DNA of 5,807 bases from assembly GCA_905208455.1 (NCBI GenBank), contig CAJLPK010000091.1, positions 1 through 5,807 of the forward strand, written 5' to 3'. Below the pieces are notes generated by a model. The model was not told where the DNA came from. It was given only the letters and a program-made list of their open reading frames with translations, and searched no databases. The translations under genes were made by a program, and so were the position numbers. Positions 1 through 5,158 of the stretch are shown here, in pieces (position 1 is the first letter of the stretch; every line of letters begins with the position of its first letter). Source of the stretch: an uncultured Bacillota bacterium. GTDB taxonomy: Bacteria > Bacillota > Clostridia > Christensenellales > QAND01.

Positions 1-2
1 TC

Positions 3-1040
3 GACGCGGGCAGCCGTATGGTGGCCAGCGGCTACGAGGCGGAAAAAAGCGCGGACGACGTGGTGGCGGACGCGCACGACGCCGTGTATGCGCTTGCCAT
101 GCGCAACCGCACCGATTCGCTGAAGCCCTTAAAGGAGGGGGTGGCGGAGGCGCTGGTCCGCGTGGCCGAGGCTGCGCAGCGCGGCGGCGGCATCGTGGGC
201 ACGCCCAGCGGCTTTGCCGACCTGGACCGCCTCACCGCCGGGTTCGAGGCCGGGCAGCTCGTCATTCTGGCGGCGCGCCCCGGCATGGGCAAAACCAGCT
301 TTGCGCTCAACCTGGCGCACAACGCCGGCGTGAAAAACCGCCTGCCGGTGGCGATTTTCAGCCTGGAAATGCCGCAGAGCGATCTGGCGCTCAGGATGAT
401 TTGCGCCGAGGCCAGGGTCAGCCTGGGCAAGGCCAGGGCCGGCACGCTGGATGATGAGGAGTTCGGCCAGTTTGTGCGGGCGTCCACGGAATTTAACGAC
501 GTGCCCATCTACATCGACGACAGCGGCAGCGCCACCGTGCCGGAGATCCGGGCGCGGTGCATGCGCTTTTCCGGCAAGGAAAAGAAAAACCTGGGCCTGG
601 TCATCATCGACTACCTGCAGCTCATGAGCGCGACCCAGCAGTCCCGGGCGGGCAGCCGTACCCAGGAAATCTCAGAGCTGACGCGCCAGCTAAAGCTGCT
701 GGCCCGCGACCTAAAGGCCCCCATTTTGCTGTTAAGCCAGCTCAACCGCGACATCGAGCGCCGCCAAAACAAAACCCCTATGATGGCGGACCTGCGCGAA
801 TCCGGCTCCATCGAGCAGGATGCGGACATCATCCTGTTTTTGGCCAGCCAGCAGGATGTGGACGGCGCAGGCGACGAATACGATTACGACGAGGAGGAAG
901 CCCAGAGCGCCCAGGCGCAAAACGGGGTGTATGTCATCCTTGCGAAAAACAGGAACGGCCCGGCCGGCGAAAATGTGCTGCTGTATTGGAACGGGGAATA
1001 CACCAAATTTTCCAGCCCGTCGGACCGGGAGGAAATGTAG
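3..1040 (+). CDS. dnaB: Replicative DNA helicase DnaB, 3' part (5' end outside window)
   Basis: This is the RecA-like motor domain of the hexameric helicase that unwinds DNA at the replication fork and loads primase. The reading frame is open from the first bases, so the N-terminal domain is cut off by the window edge; the first in-window ATG (18) is internal. Numbering from that Met, the linker helix (about 15-55) precedes Walker A 'ARPGMGKTS' (Lys92, Thr93). The catalytic Glu is in 'SLEM' (about 117), and Walker B is 'LVIIDYLQL' (Asp198). The DnaB signatures 'LLSQLNRDIERR' and 'LRESGSIEQDADIILF' follow, then 'KNRNGPAG' carrying the arginine-finger region. An acidic, low-complexity insert (about 280-300) precedes the last strands, as often seen in DnaB. 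The gene ends with TAG, and no terminator follows; a new promoter begins within a few bases. Identification is firm; only completeness is unknown. Confidence 0.96.
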   Translation, partial: DAGSRMVASGYEAEKSADDVVADAHDAVYALAMRNRTDSLKPLKEGVAEALVRVAEAAQRGGGIVGTPSGFADLDRLTAGFEAGQLVILAARPGMGKTSFALNLAHNAGVKNRLPVAIFSLEMPQSDLALRMICAEARVSLGKARAGTLDDEEFGQFVRASTEFNDVPIYIDDSGSATVPEIRARCMRFSGKEKKNLGLVIIDYLQLMSATQQSRAGSRTQEISELTRQLKLLARDLKAPILLLSQLNRDIERRQNKTPMMADLRESGSIEQDADIILFLASQQDVDGAGDEYDYDEEEAQSAQAQNGVYVILAKNRNGPAGENVLLYWNGEYTKFSSPSDREEM

Positions 1041-1042
1041 AA

Positions 1043-1071
1043 TTGCATTTCTTTGCCAAATAGGATACAAT
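1043..1071 (+). promoter_or_regulatory. Sigma-A-type promoter for the DUF1292 gene
   Basis: TTGCAT (1043-1048) and TACAAT (1066-1071) are separated by 17 bases. Transcription would start near 1078. That places the upstream ATG at 1085 almost at the RNA end and favours the GTG starts at 1118 or 1124. The same -35 hexamer with the same spacing is used by the tRNA-Thr promoter further on. Confidence 0.6.
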
Positions 1072-1117
1072 CTAGGCATCTTGAATGGGCCGAAGGGCCA
1101 TACAGAAAGTAGGTGTT

Positions 1118-1414
1118 GTGCCTGTGGAAGAAGAACTGATGGATATTGTCGTGTTTGAAGATGAAAACGGAAACGAGATCGAATTTGAAATCCAGTTTTC
1201 CTTTGAACATAAGGGCGAGGAATACGCGGTTTTGACGGAAGTATCCGAAATGGAAGCCATGACGGAGGACGACGCGCCGGATCTGTACATCCTGCGCATC
1301 GTGAAAAACGGCGACGAGGAGGAGTTCGTAGCCGTGGATGAGGATATGATGGAAGAGCTTATCGACGTCGTAGAGCGCATCTTTGAGGATGAGCTGGAAG
1401 GCGAGGAGGAATAA
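1118..1414 (+). CDS. DUF1292 (YrzB/UPF0473-like) acidic small protein
   Basis: A protein of about 98 residues matching the DUF1292 pattern: an N-terminal 'DIVVFEDENGNEIEFE' strand pair, a middle 'GEEYAVLTEV' strand, then 'DLYILRIVKNGDEEEFVAVDEDMMEEL' and a very acidic C-terminus. The family is widespread in Firmicutes; its biochemical role is unknown to me. The start is ambiguous. GTG 1118 lies 4 bases after AGTAGG (1108-1113) and GTG 1124 lies 10 bases after it. The longer frame from ATG 1085 lacks a ribosome site and nearly coincides with the predicted transcription start, so I prefer a GTG start. The gene stands alone between its promoter and a strong terminator and is convergent with the DUF896 gene. 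Confidence 0.85.
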   Translation: MPVEEELMDIVVFEDENGNEIEFEIQFSFEHKGEEYAVLTEVSEMEAMTEDDAPDLYILRIVKNGDEEEFVAVDEDMMEELIDVVERIFEDELEGEEE

Positions 1415-1433
1415 GCGGAAGTTCCGCCCAAAG

Positions 1434-1460
1434 AAAAGCCCGGCTATGCCGGGCTTTTTG
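1434..1460 (+). terminator. Bidirectional intrinsic terminator between convergent genes
   Basis: AAAGCCCGGC (1435-1444) pairs perfectly with GCCGGGCTTT (1448-1457) around a TAT loop. A T run follows on the + strand and an interrupted T run on the - strand. It can stop both the DUF1292 transcript and the convergent DUF896 transcript. A smaller perfect inverted repeat, GCGGAA-G-TTCCGC (1415-1427), sits just after the DUF1292 stop codon. Confidence 0.88.
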
Positions 1461-1484
1461 TATGCGCTCCGTTCGGGCAGGCGT

Positions 1485-1703
1485 TTAGGACAGCGGCGCT
1501 TTGGGCTTTTTGCGCAAAGGCACATAAGCGCCTGTTTCATCCTGTACGAGTATTTGCTCCAGGTTCTCTGCCAGGCTTTTTTTCATAGCATCGATGTATT
1601 TTCTGCGCAGCTTCTGCTGTTCGGCGGCTTCCTCTGCTGTCAAGGGACGTTGCTTTTTCAGCCGCGCCAGCTCATTGATTCGGGCAATTTCGATTTCTGT
1701 CAT
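1485..1703 (-). CDS. DUF896 (YnzC/UPF0291-like) small protein
   Basis: A 72-residue protein with the family's hallmark N-terminal helix pair: 'IARINELARLKKQ' followed by 'LTAEEAAEQQKLRRKYIDAMKKS' and a short tail ending in a Lys/Pro-rich stretch. Members are small soluble helical proteins common in Firmicutes; the B. subtilis relative is YnzC, whose function is not well defined. The start is ATG at 1703, because TGAGGTGG (complement of 1709-1716) sits just upstream at normal spacing. A GTG nine bases earlier (1712) is in frame but falls inside that ribosome site. The gene is divergent from the acetyltransferase and ends in the shared terminator at 1434-1460. I could not find a convincing promoter of its own; TATGAT (complement of 1727-1732) lacks a good -35. 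Confidence 0.88.
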   Translation of the reverse strand: MTEIEIARINELARLKKQRPLTAEEAAEQQKLRRKYIDAMKKSLAENLEQILVQDETGAYVPLRKKPKAPLS

Positions 1704-1731
1704 TGATTCCACCTCACGGGTAGTGTATCAT
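1703..1731 (+). promoter_or_regulatory. Probable promoter for the GNAT gene
   Basis: TTGATT (1703-1708) and TATCAT (1726-1731) are 17 bases apart. The predicted start near 1738 leaves a leader of about 74 bases before the acetyltransferase. The -35 element lies over the start codon and ribosome site of the divergent DUF896 gene, so the two genes would compete for this stretch. Confidence 0.4.
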
Positions 1732-1811
1732 AGAATACGGAACGCAGAAAACCCCTAAATGTAGTGGGCCTTGTGTTTTTCAAAGAATCTTGATTTCTGG
1801 AGGGGAATTTT

Positions 1812-2312
1812 ATGCTATATGCAAAATGGATCCATGGCTCGGACGACATTTCTCCGGCCAAGGCGGTGCGTGAGCAGGTGTTCGTCAGCGAGCAGGGCTT
1901 TGCGCCGGAAGAGGAGTTCGATACGTTTGACAATGGCGCTTGGCATGTCGTTGCCATGGAGGATGAAACGCCCATCGGCACCGGCCGGCTGTATATCGAT
2001 GAGGGAAAATTTACCATCGGCCGCTTGTGCGTGCTGCCGGAATACCGCAATATGGGCATCGGCGACGCGCTGATGCGCCTTTTGATGGACCGCGGCCTGG
2101 AGGTCGGCGCGCCGGCGCTGTATATCTCGGCCCAGGAGTCGCTCTGCAGCATGTACGAAAAGTATGGATTTGCTAAAATTGGCGAACCATACCAGGAAGG
2201 AAACATCCCGCATGTGACGATGACGGTCAAGGCGGAGGAAGTGCAGTTCCCCGGCGGCTGCGGCGGCAGTTGCGGCGGCGGCTGCAGCGGCTGTGCGGGC
2301 TGCGGCGGCTGA
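1812..2312 (+). CDS. GNAT N-acetyltransferase (ElaA/YjcF-like) with Cys/Gly-rich C-terminal tail
   Basis: A 166-residue acetyl-CoA-dependent N-acetyltransferase; the acceptor cannot be told from sequence. The N-terminal 'REQVFVSEQGF' followed by 'EEEFDTFDNGAWHVVA' (about 20-48) is the ElaA/YjcF-type opening. Motif A is 'IGRLCVLPEYRNMGIGDAL', with the acetyl-CoA loop R79-x-x-G82-x-G84. Motif B includes 'YEKYGF' (115-120). After residue about 147 the fold is complete, and a low-complexity tail of Gly, Ser and Cys follows, with Cys at 150, 154, 158, 161 and 164. The start ATG is preceded by GGAGGGG (about 1799-1805). The gene is monocistronic, with its own terminator. The tail could bind a metal or be a modification or anchoring element; that is inference. 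Confidence 0.92.
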   Translation: MLYAKWIHGSDDISPAKAVREQVFVSEQGFAPEEEFDTFDNGAWHVVAMEDETPIGTGRLYIDEGKFTIGRLCVLPEYRNMGIGDALMRLLMDRGLEVGAPALYISAQESLCSMYEKYGFAKIGEPYQEGNIPHVTMTVKAEEVQFPGGCGGSCGGGCSGCAGCGG

Positions 2313-2325
2313 GAATAGCGCCGGC

Positions 2326-2359
2326 AAAGGGGCGTGCGAATCGCTAACGCCCCTTTTTT
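2326..2359 (+). terminator. Intrinsic terminator of the GNAT gene
   Basis: AAAGGGGCGT (2326-2335) pairs with ACGCCCCTTT (2347-2356) around an 11-base loop and runs into six T's. It lies 13 bases after the stop codon. Confidence 0.88.
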
Positions 2360-2392
2360 ATGCCCAAAAGGCCGGAAAAAAAGAAAAGCAGC

Positions 2393-2421
2393 TTGCATTT
2401 TCAGGCTGCCTTTGCTATAAT
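2393..2421 (+). promoter_or_regulatory. tRNA-Thr promoter with extended -10
   Basis: TTGCAT (2393-2398), a 17-base spacer and a perfect TATAAT (2416-2421), with TG placed one base before the -10 (extended -10). The expected start is near 2428, eight bases before the mature tRNA. Confidence 0.8.
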
Positions 2422-2435
2422 ACTAACCGTCTCTT

Positions 2436-2511
2436 GCTGATGTGGCACAGGTGGTAGCGCACATCCTTGGTAAGGATGAGGTCACGAGTTCGAGTCTCGT
2501 CATCAGCTCCA
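2436..2511 (+). tRNA. tRNA-Thr (anticodon GGT), CCA encoded
   Basis: The acceptor stem GCTGATG (2436-2442) pairs with CATCAGC (2501-2507), followed by discriminator T and encoded CCA. The anticodon stem CATCC/GGATG encloses TTGGTAA, giving anticodon GGT, which reads ACC and ACU. The T arm is ACGAG-TTCGAGT-CTCGT. The D arm is recognisable with one A-C mismatch. The length is 76 bases. Its 3' half is the probable attachment site of the element to the right, and the tRNA is intact on this side. Confidence 0.95.
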
Positions 2512-2514
2512 ATG

Positions 2515-2540
2515 AAAAGCCCGGTTTCTCGGGCTTTTTT
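2515..2540 (+). terminator. Intrinsic terminator of tRNA-Thr
   Basis: AAAAGCCCG (2515-2523) pairs with CGGGCTTTT (2530-2538), followed by further T's, four bases after the CCA end. Confidence 0.85.
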
Positions 2541-2557
2541 CTTTTGCCGTGACCAGC

Positions 2558-2649
2558 GGTACACACCAAGGTACACATTCTGCGATGGAACAAAAAAAGT
2601 ATTGGAAATATTTTCCAATTTTTACTATAGCAAAAAGTACGAATTTTGC
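2558..2649. repeat. Short direct and inverted repeats between tRNA and integrase (possible integrase-binding sites)
   Basis: This gene-free strip holds GGTACACA twice in direct orientation (2558-2565, 2570-2577, 12-base period). It also holds a perfect inverted repeat ATTGGAAA-TAT-TTTCCAAT (2601-2619) followed by T's, and a weaker one, GCAAAA/TTTTGC (2630-2649). In related elements this interval contains integrase arm sites and excision-factor sites; assigning that role here is inference. The 2601-2623 hairpin with its T run could instead be a weak second terminator. Confidence 0.45.
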
Positions 2650-2662
2650 AAGGGGAAATATG

Positions 2663-2684
2663 AAAAAAGCCGCCCGAAGGGCGG
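2663..2684 (-). terminator. Intrinsic terminator of the integrase gene
   Basis: Read on the - strand, CCGCCC-TTC-GGGCGG (2684-2670) closes on a C-TTCG-G tetraloop and is followed by six T's (complement of the A run 2663-2668). It lies just after the integrase stop and would keep integrase transcription from running antisense into tRNA-Thr. Confidence 0.85.
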
Positions 2685-2696
2685 ATGGCAGGGGCA

Positions 2697-3788
2697 TTAG
2701 AGGATCTGGGCAAAGGTATGGTCCAGGATGCTGGCCAGGCGCTGCATCTCGCCGTCCACCGTGTGCCCGTATACGCTGAAGGTGTCCATGCTGCCGCTGT
2801 GCCCCACGGCGCGCTTTAGCAGCGTCTCGGGTGCGTCGGCCTGGGCCAGCGAGATGAAGGTGTGCCTAAGCTCATGCAGGCTGCAGGAAAGGCCGTGCAG
2901 CGTCCTGTAATCATCCCATCGGTTATACAGCGCGTTGGGATTCAGCCTGTCCCCGTCCGGATCGGGGAAGGCCCAGGGGCTTACAATGCCATGCGCGCGA
3001 AGGTGCGCTTGCTGCGCATGCCATACCGTGACGGCAGCCTGGCTCAGCACGAATTGGCGGCGGGCGTTTTTGGTCTTGCCTTCTGTCAGCTCGCCAAAGC
3101 GGTTGACTGCGCGGCGGATAGAGATCATCGGCTCTTGAATATCCGCAGCCTTGAGCCCGCACAGTTCTCCGCGCCGAAGCCCTGTTAACACCAGGAAGCG
3201 ATACGCATAGATATAGAAATCCGGCTGGCGGCAGCGCCGGTACAATGTATCCGCCTGCGTAAACAGCGTCCTGATATTGTCCGGCTGTAAAATATGCCGC
3301 TCCCCCACGGCTGCGTTTTTGGGGATGATGAGTTCATCCGGCGGGCAGAGCGCAATGCCCTGGCGGCGCACAAAGCGGGCAAAATCCGTCATGGCGCCGC
3401 GGATGTTGGAAAGCGTCTTTTTGCTGCGGCCCGCCTTGTAAGCGGCGTTGATGCAGTCCTGCCAGTTTTGGCCCGTGATGCGCCCGATCTTTTTGCGCCC
3501 AAGGCAGGGAAGCAGCCAGATGCGCCCGATCTGCTCTTTTTGCACATAATTGCTGTGGCTGCTCAGCAGTTCGATCTGTTCTAAGTAGCGGCGGTAGAGC
3601 TTGTCAAAACGCACGCTGCTGTCCAGGGCCTGCCCGGCCAGCCAGGCGTCTGCCTTTTTCTCCGCCTGTATTTTCCCTTTTACGCCCGCCGTGGTGCTCG
3701 TAAAGGTGCGCCGTACGCCTTCCTTTTGTACATTGATTTGCCAGCGCCGGCGGCTCTCGATCCATTTTGCCTCATTCTTCCGCAGCAT
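2697..3788 (-). CDS. int: Tyrosine recombinase/integrase (Tn916/phage Int type)
   Basis: A 363-residue site-specific recombinase that would insert and, with an excision factor, remove the element. Residues 1-50 form an arm-type DNA-binding segment ('WIESRRRWQINVQKEG' with basic helix). About 55-150 is the helical core-binding domain. About 165-360 is the catalytic domain: Arg205 in 'TGLRRGEL', a beta-hairpin Lys at 238 (or 240) in 'EGKTKNARR', His305-x-x-Arg308 in 'HELRHTF', His330 in 'VGHSG', and nucleophile Tyr340 in 'SVYGHT'. All catalytic residues are present and the length is normal, so it should be active. The start ATG is preceded by AAGAGGTG (complement of 3796-3803). No excisionase gene is adjacent. 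The coding sequence is GC-rich like the host genes, unlike the AT-rich control region to its right. Confidence 0.95.
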   Translation of the reverse strand: MLRKNEAKWIESRRRWQINVQKEGVRRTFTSTTAGVKGKIQAEKKADAWLAGQALDSSVRFDKLYRRYLEQIELLSSHSNYVQKEQIGRIWLLPCLGRKKIGRITGQNWQDCINAAYKAGRSKKTLSNIRGAMTDFARFVRRQGIALCPPDELIIPKNAAVGERHILQPDNIRTLFTQADTLYRRCRQPDFYIYAYRFLVLTGLRRGELCGLKAADIQEPMISIRRAVNRFGELTEGKTKNARRQFVLSQAAVTVWHAQQAHLRAHGIVSPWAFPDPDGDRLNPNALYNRWDDYRTLHGLSCSLHELRHTFISLAQADAPETLLKRAVGHSGSMDTFSVYGHTVDGEMQRLASILDHTFAQIL

Positions 3789-3814
3789 CGCATGTCACCT
3801 CTTGCTGTCATTAA

Positions 3815-3841
3815 ACCACGAAGAATCTGCAAAGACCACGA
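3815..3841. repeat. Direct repeat ACCACGA upstream of integrase
   Basis: ACCACGA occurs at 3815-3821 and 3835-3841, exactly 20 bases apart, so both copies face the same side of the helix. It is in the integrase leader or promoter zone, where a regulator or the integrase itself could bind. No convincing -35/-10 pair for the integrase was found here. Confidence 0.3.
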
Positions 3842-3856
3842 CAGAAACTGGCGGAT

Positions 3857-3888
3857 AAAAAAGAAGCGCTCATAAAAAAGCGCTTCTT
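3857..3888 (-). terminator. Intrinsic terminator of the zinc-ribbon gene
   Basis: AAGAAGCGCT (3861-3870) and AGCGCTTCTT (3879-3888) form a perfect 10-bp stem with an 8-base loop. On the - strand it runs directly into a T run (complement of 3857-3860 and the adjacent stem A's). It separates the zinc-ribbon gene from the integrase, so the two are separate transcripts. Confidence 0.85.
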
Positions 3889-3906
3889 AAAGGATGATAA
3901 CGCCTG

Positions 3907-4791
3907 TTATTCTTCCCCGGCACGCCATTGATGGCCGCAGTTTAGACAGGTAATGGTTACTTTCCCAGAACCAATGCCCCCTGCCAGCAAACCGATCCCG
4001 CCGGTAAGGACAGCACCAGTAAGTGCCTTGCCCGCGCTGAATCCTTTTTTATTTGCCGAAAGATGGGTGGACCCGCATTTCGGGCAGCGAACCACAGGCT
4101 CTGAGGGACCCAGGTTGTTCTCGGCAGCTTGGTTTATCTGCGCGATCATAGCAGCGGTCAAAAGCCCTTCATAGAGAGGGCTCTGCGACAAGGCAGCGTC
4201 TAAGGCCCTTATAAAATCCGCATTTTGGGGAACATTCAAACACTCAATCAAACACAAAGCATTGGTTGGCGTATGACAAGTCGTTGGATATTTTTTACGC
4301 GGAGAAAGAAGCCCGGTCTTAAATTCATCCGCCGGTTTTTCATAAGACGCGATAGCAAAATATCCGGGATTATCGATTTGGGGAGATGGATAATACAGGA
4401 TCTTTGTAATCTCCCGCAGATCGAAAGAAAGCCCTGTTTCAGCAGGCTGCCCTAATGGCTTTCCCTCCGCATCAGTCATGGATCCCATTGAATTGCTGTA
4501 TCCAAGCGTAAGGAAGCCATCCTTTGTCCACTGTATCGTTTGCCCGGCTACGCCTTTGAACTGCATGGGCTTATCCGGCGCGATAGGCGCCATTTCTTTG
4601 GCTTGGTGTAAAGTAATCTCTTGCTTTTGACGAACGACCTCTTCGCTTTGCAAAAGGGCGCCGCACATAGAACAATACTTGCCATAGGCACGTTCATAGC
4701 CGCATTGAGAGCATGTCGTAACCAGCTTTTCACCGCATTGATAGCAGTAGTTCCCGTCTGCATCAGCATTTCCGCAATTTTGACAAATCAT
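3907..4791 (-). CDS. Zinc-ribbon protein: double zinc ribbon, central domain, split C-terminal ribbon
   Basis: A 294-residue protein of unknown function. The N-terminus is a double zinc ribbon with four CxxC knuckles: Cys3/6, 16/19, 27/30 and 40/43. A charged helix (about 50-68) links to a central region (about 75-205) of alternating strands ending in a helix ('DFIRALDAAL'). That region could be a PH-like fold, but this is only an impression. The C-terminus has 'CPKCGSTHLS' (Cys236/239) and 'CLNCGHQW' (Cys282/285), separated by a Lys-rich turn and a Gly/Ala/Leu-rich hydrophobic stretch (about 253-276) that resembles a membrane hairpin or glycine zipper. I recall similar C-terminal modules in proteins from Firmicutes mobile elements. 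The start ATG follows AGGAGGG (complement of 4799-4805). The gene is monocistronic with its own promoter and terminator. It could act as a membrane-associated or nucleic-acid-binding accessory protein; neither is proven. Confidence 0.88.
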   Translation of the reverse strand: MICQNCGNADADGNYCYQCGEKLVTTCSQCGYERAYGKYCSMCGALLQSEEVVRQKQEITLHQAKEMAPIAPDKPMQFKGVAGQTIQWTKDGFLTLGYSNSMGSMTDAEGKPLGQPAETGLSFDLREITKILYYPSPQIDNPGYFAIASYEKPADEFKTGLLSPRKKYPTTCHTPTNALCLIECLNVPQNADFIRALDAALSQSPLYEGLLTAAMIAQINQAAENNLGPSEPVVRCPKCGSTHLSANKKGFSAGKALTGAVLTGGIGLLAGGIGSGKVTITCLNCGHQWRAGEE

Positions 4792-4826
4792 TTTTTTTCC
4801 CTCCTATAAATATCTAATCCAAATTT

Positions 4827-4855
4827 AAGATAAAAGTCATCTTTTTCGCTTTCAA
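4827..4855 (-). promoter_or_regulatory. Probable promoter of the zinc-ribbon gene
   Basis: On the - strand, TTGAAA (4855-4850) and TATCTT (4832-4827) are 17 bases apart. This gives a start near 4820 and a leader of about 28 bases with the AGGAGGG ribosome site. Confidence 0.5.
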
Positions 4856-4873
4856 TCGCCTATTCCCGAGAGG

Positions 4874-4891
4874 ATTCGCGCGAATTTGACA
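4874..4891. promoter_or_regulatory. Palindrome plus TTGACA between divergent transcription units (operator candidate)
   Basis: ATTCGCGCGAAT (4874-4885) is a perfect 12-bp palindrome. It directly abuts a consensus TTGACA -35 hexamer on the + strand (4886-4891) and lies about 20 bases upstream of the zinc-ribbon -35 on the other strand. No good -10 is found 15-19 bases after the TTGACA, so the rightward promoter is uncertain. The position suits an operator controlling both directions. Confidence 0.4.
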
Positions 4892-4938
4892 AAATTAGAC
4901 AAAAAGGGGAAGCCGGGGATTTTAGCAAGAAGGAGAAA

Positions 4939-5073
4939 ATGCAGAATTATAACAAAATAGAAAGAATATTTGCGTATTTTTACGACGATTCTGGTGGAAT
5001 AATAGCGAAAAATTTGCAAACGATCAGAGAAGCGCCTACCTTAAAAAAGGGGTACGTCTCCCGGCATCAATGA
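4939..5073 (+). CDS. Small ORF of unknown function, 44 aa, possibly 63 aa across a frameshift
   Basis: ATG 4939 is preceded by AAGGAG three bases upstream and opens a 44-codon frame rich in ATA, AGA and AAA codons, unlike the host genes. The product starts 'MQNYNKIERIFAYFYDD' and ends 'LKKGYVSRHQ'. At 5043-5052 there is a run of six A's and four G's. Removing one base there would join the frame to an open, protein-like stretch ('GINETIGLVGKVLSQVLESADS') ending at TGA 5129-5131, giving 63 residues and a stop only 27 bases before the next gene. I recognise no family. It may be a real small protein, a gene broken by a single-base insertion, a case of slippage, or chance. Confidence 0.4.
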   Translation: MQNYNKIERIFAYFYDDSGGIIAKNLQTIREAPTLKKGYVSRHQ

Positions 5074-5112
5074 AACCATAGGGCTTGTAGGCAAAGTGCT
5101 ATCGCAAGTTTT

Positions 5113-5128
5113 GGAATCCGCGGACTCC
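5113..5128. repeat. Near-perfect palindrome GGANTCCGCGGANTCC
   Basis: Sixteen bases form an inverted repeat with a perfect TCCGCGGA core and one mismatched pair. No T run follows, so it is not a terminator. It lies about 17 bases upstream of the ribosome site of the next small gene and could be an operator or RNA hairpin. Confidence 0.3.
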
Positions 5129-5158
5129 TGAATAAACAAAACAAAAGGAGACTTTCAA

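Noticed and set aside
32..508. 158-codon - strand frame inside dnaB, and similar long frames up to 1540
   Set aside because: These are shadows caused by high GC in the third position of dnaB; composition is Ser/Arg/Ala-rich with no recognisable domain, and dnaB itself is unambiguous.
1815..2327. 170-codon - strand frame opposite the acetyltransferase
   Set aside because: The alanine run is the antisense of the Gly/Cys tail, and the GNAT motifs are clear on the + strand.
2467..2700. 77-codon + strand frame starting inside tRNA-Thr
   Set aside because: It starts in the tRNA anticodon arm, runs through the terminator and the repeat strip, and has no ribosome site.
2415..2713. Open frames on the - strand across tRNA-Thr, with products containing 'DETRTRDLILTKDV' or 'TRLELVTSSLPRM'
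   Set aside because: These are antisense translations of the tRNA and its flank, a well-known source of false protein annotations; they have no ribosome site.
3294..3584. + strand frames opposite the integrase
   Set aside because: They are antisense to a complete tyrosine recombinase with all catalytic residues and have no ribosome sites.
5041..5158. Possible riboswitch or structured leader before the small Cys-rich gene
   Set aside because: Short hairpins can be drawn (for example CTTGTAG/CTA-CAAG at 5084-5107), but no known riboswitch core was recognised and no terminator or anti-terminator pair is visible; much of it may be coding.
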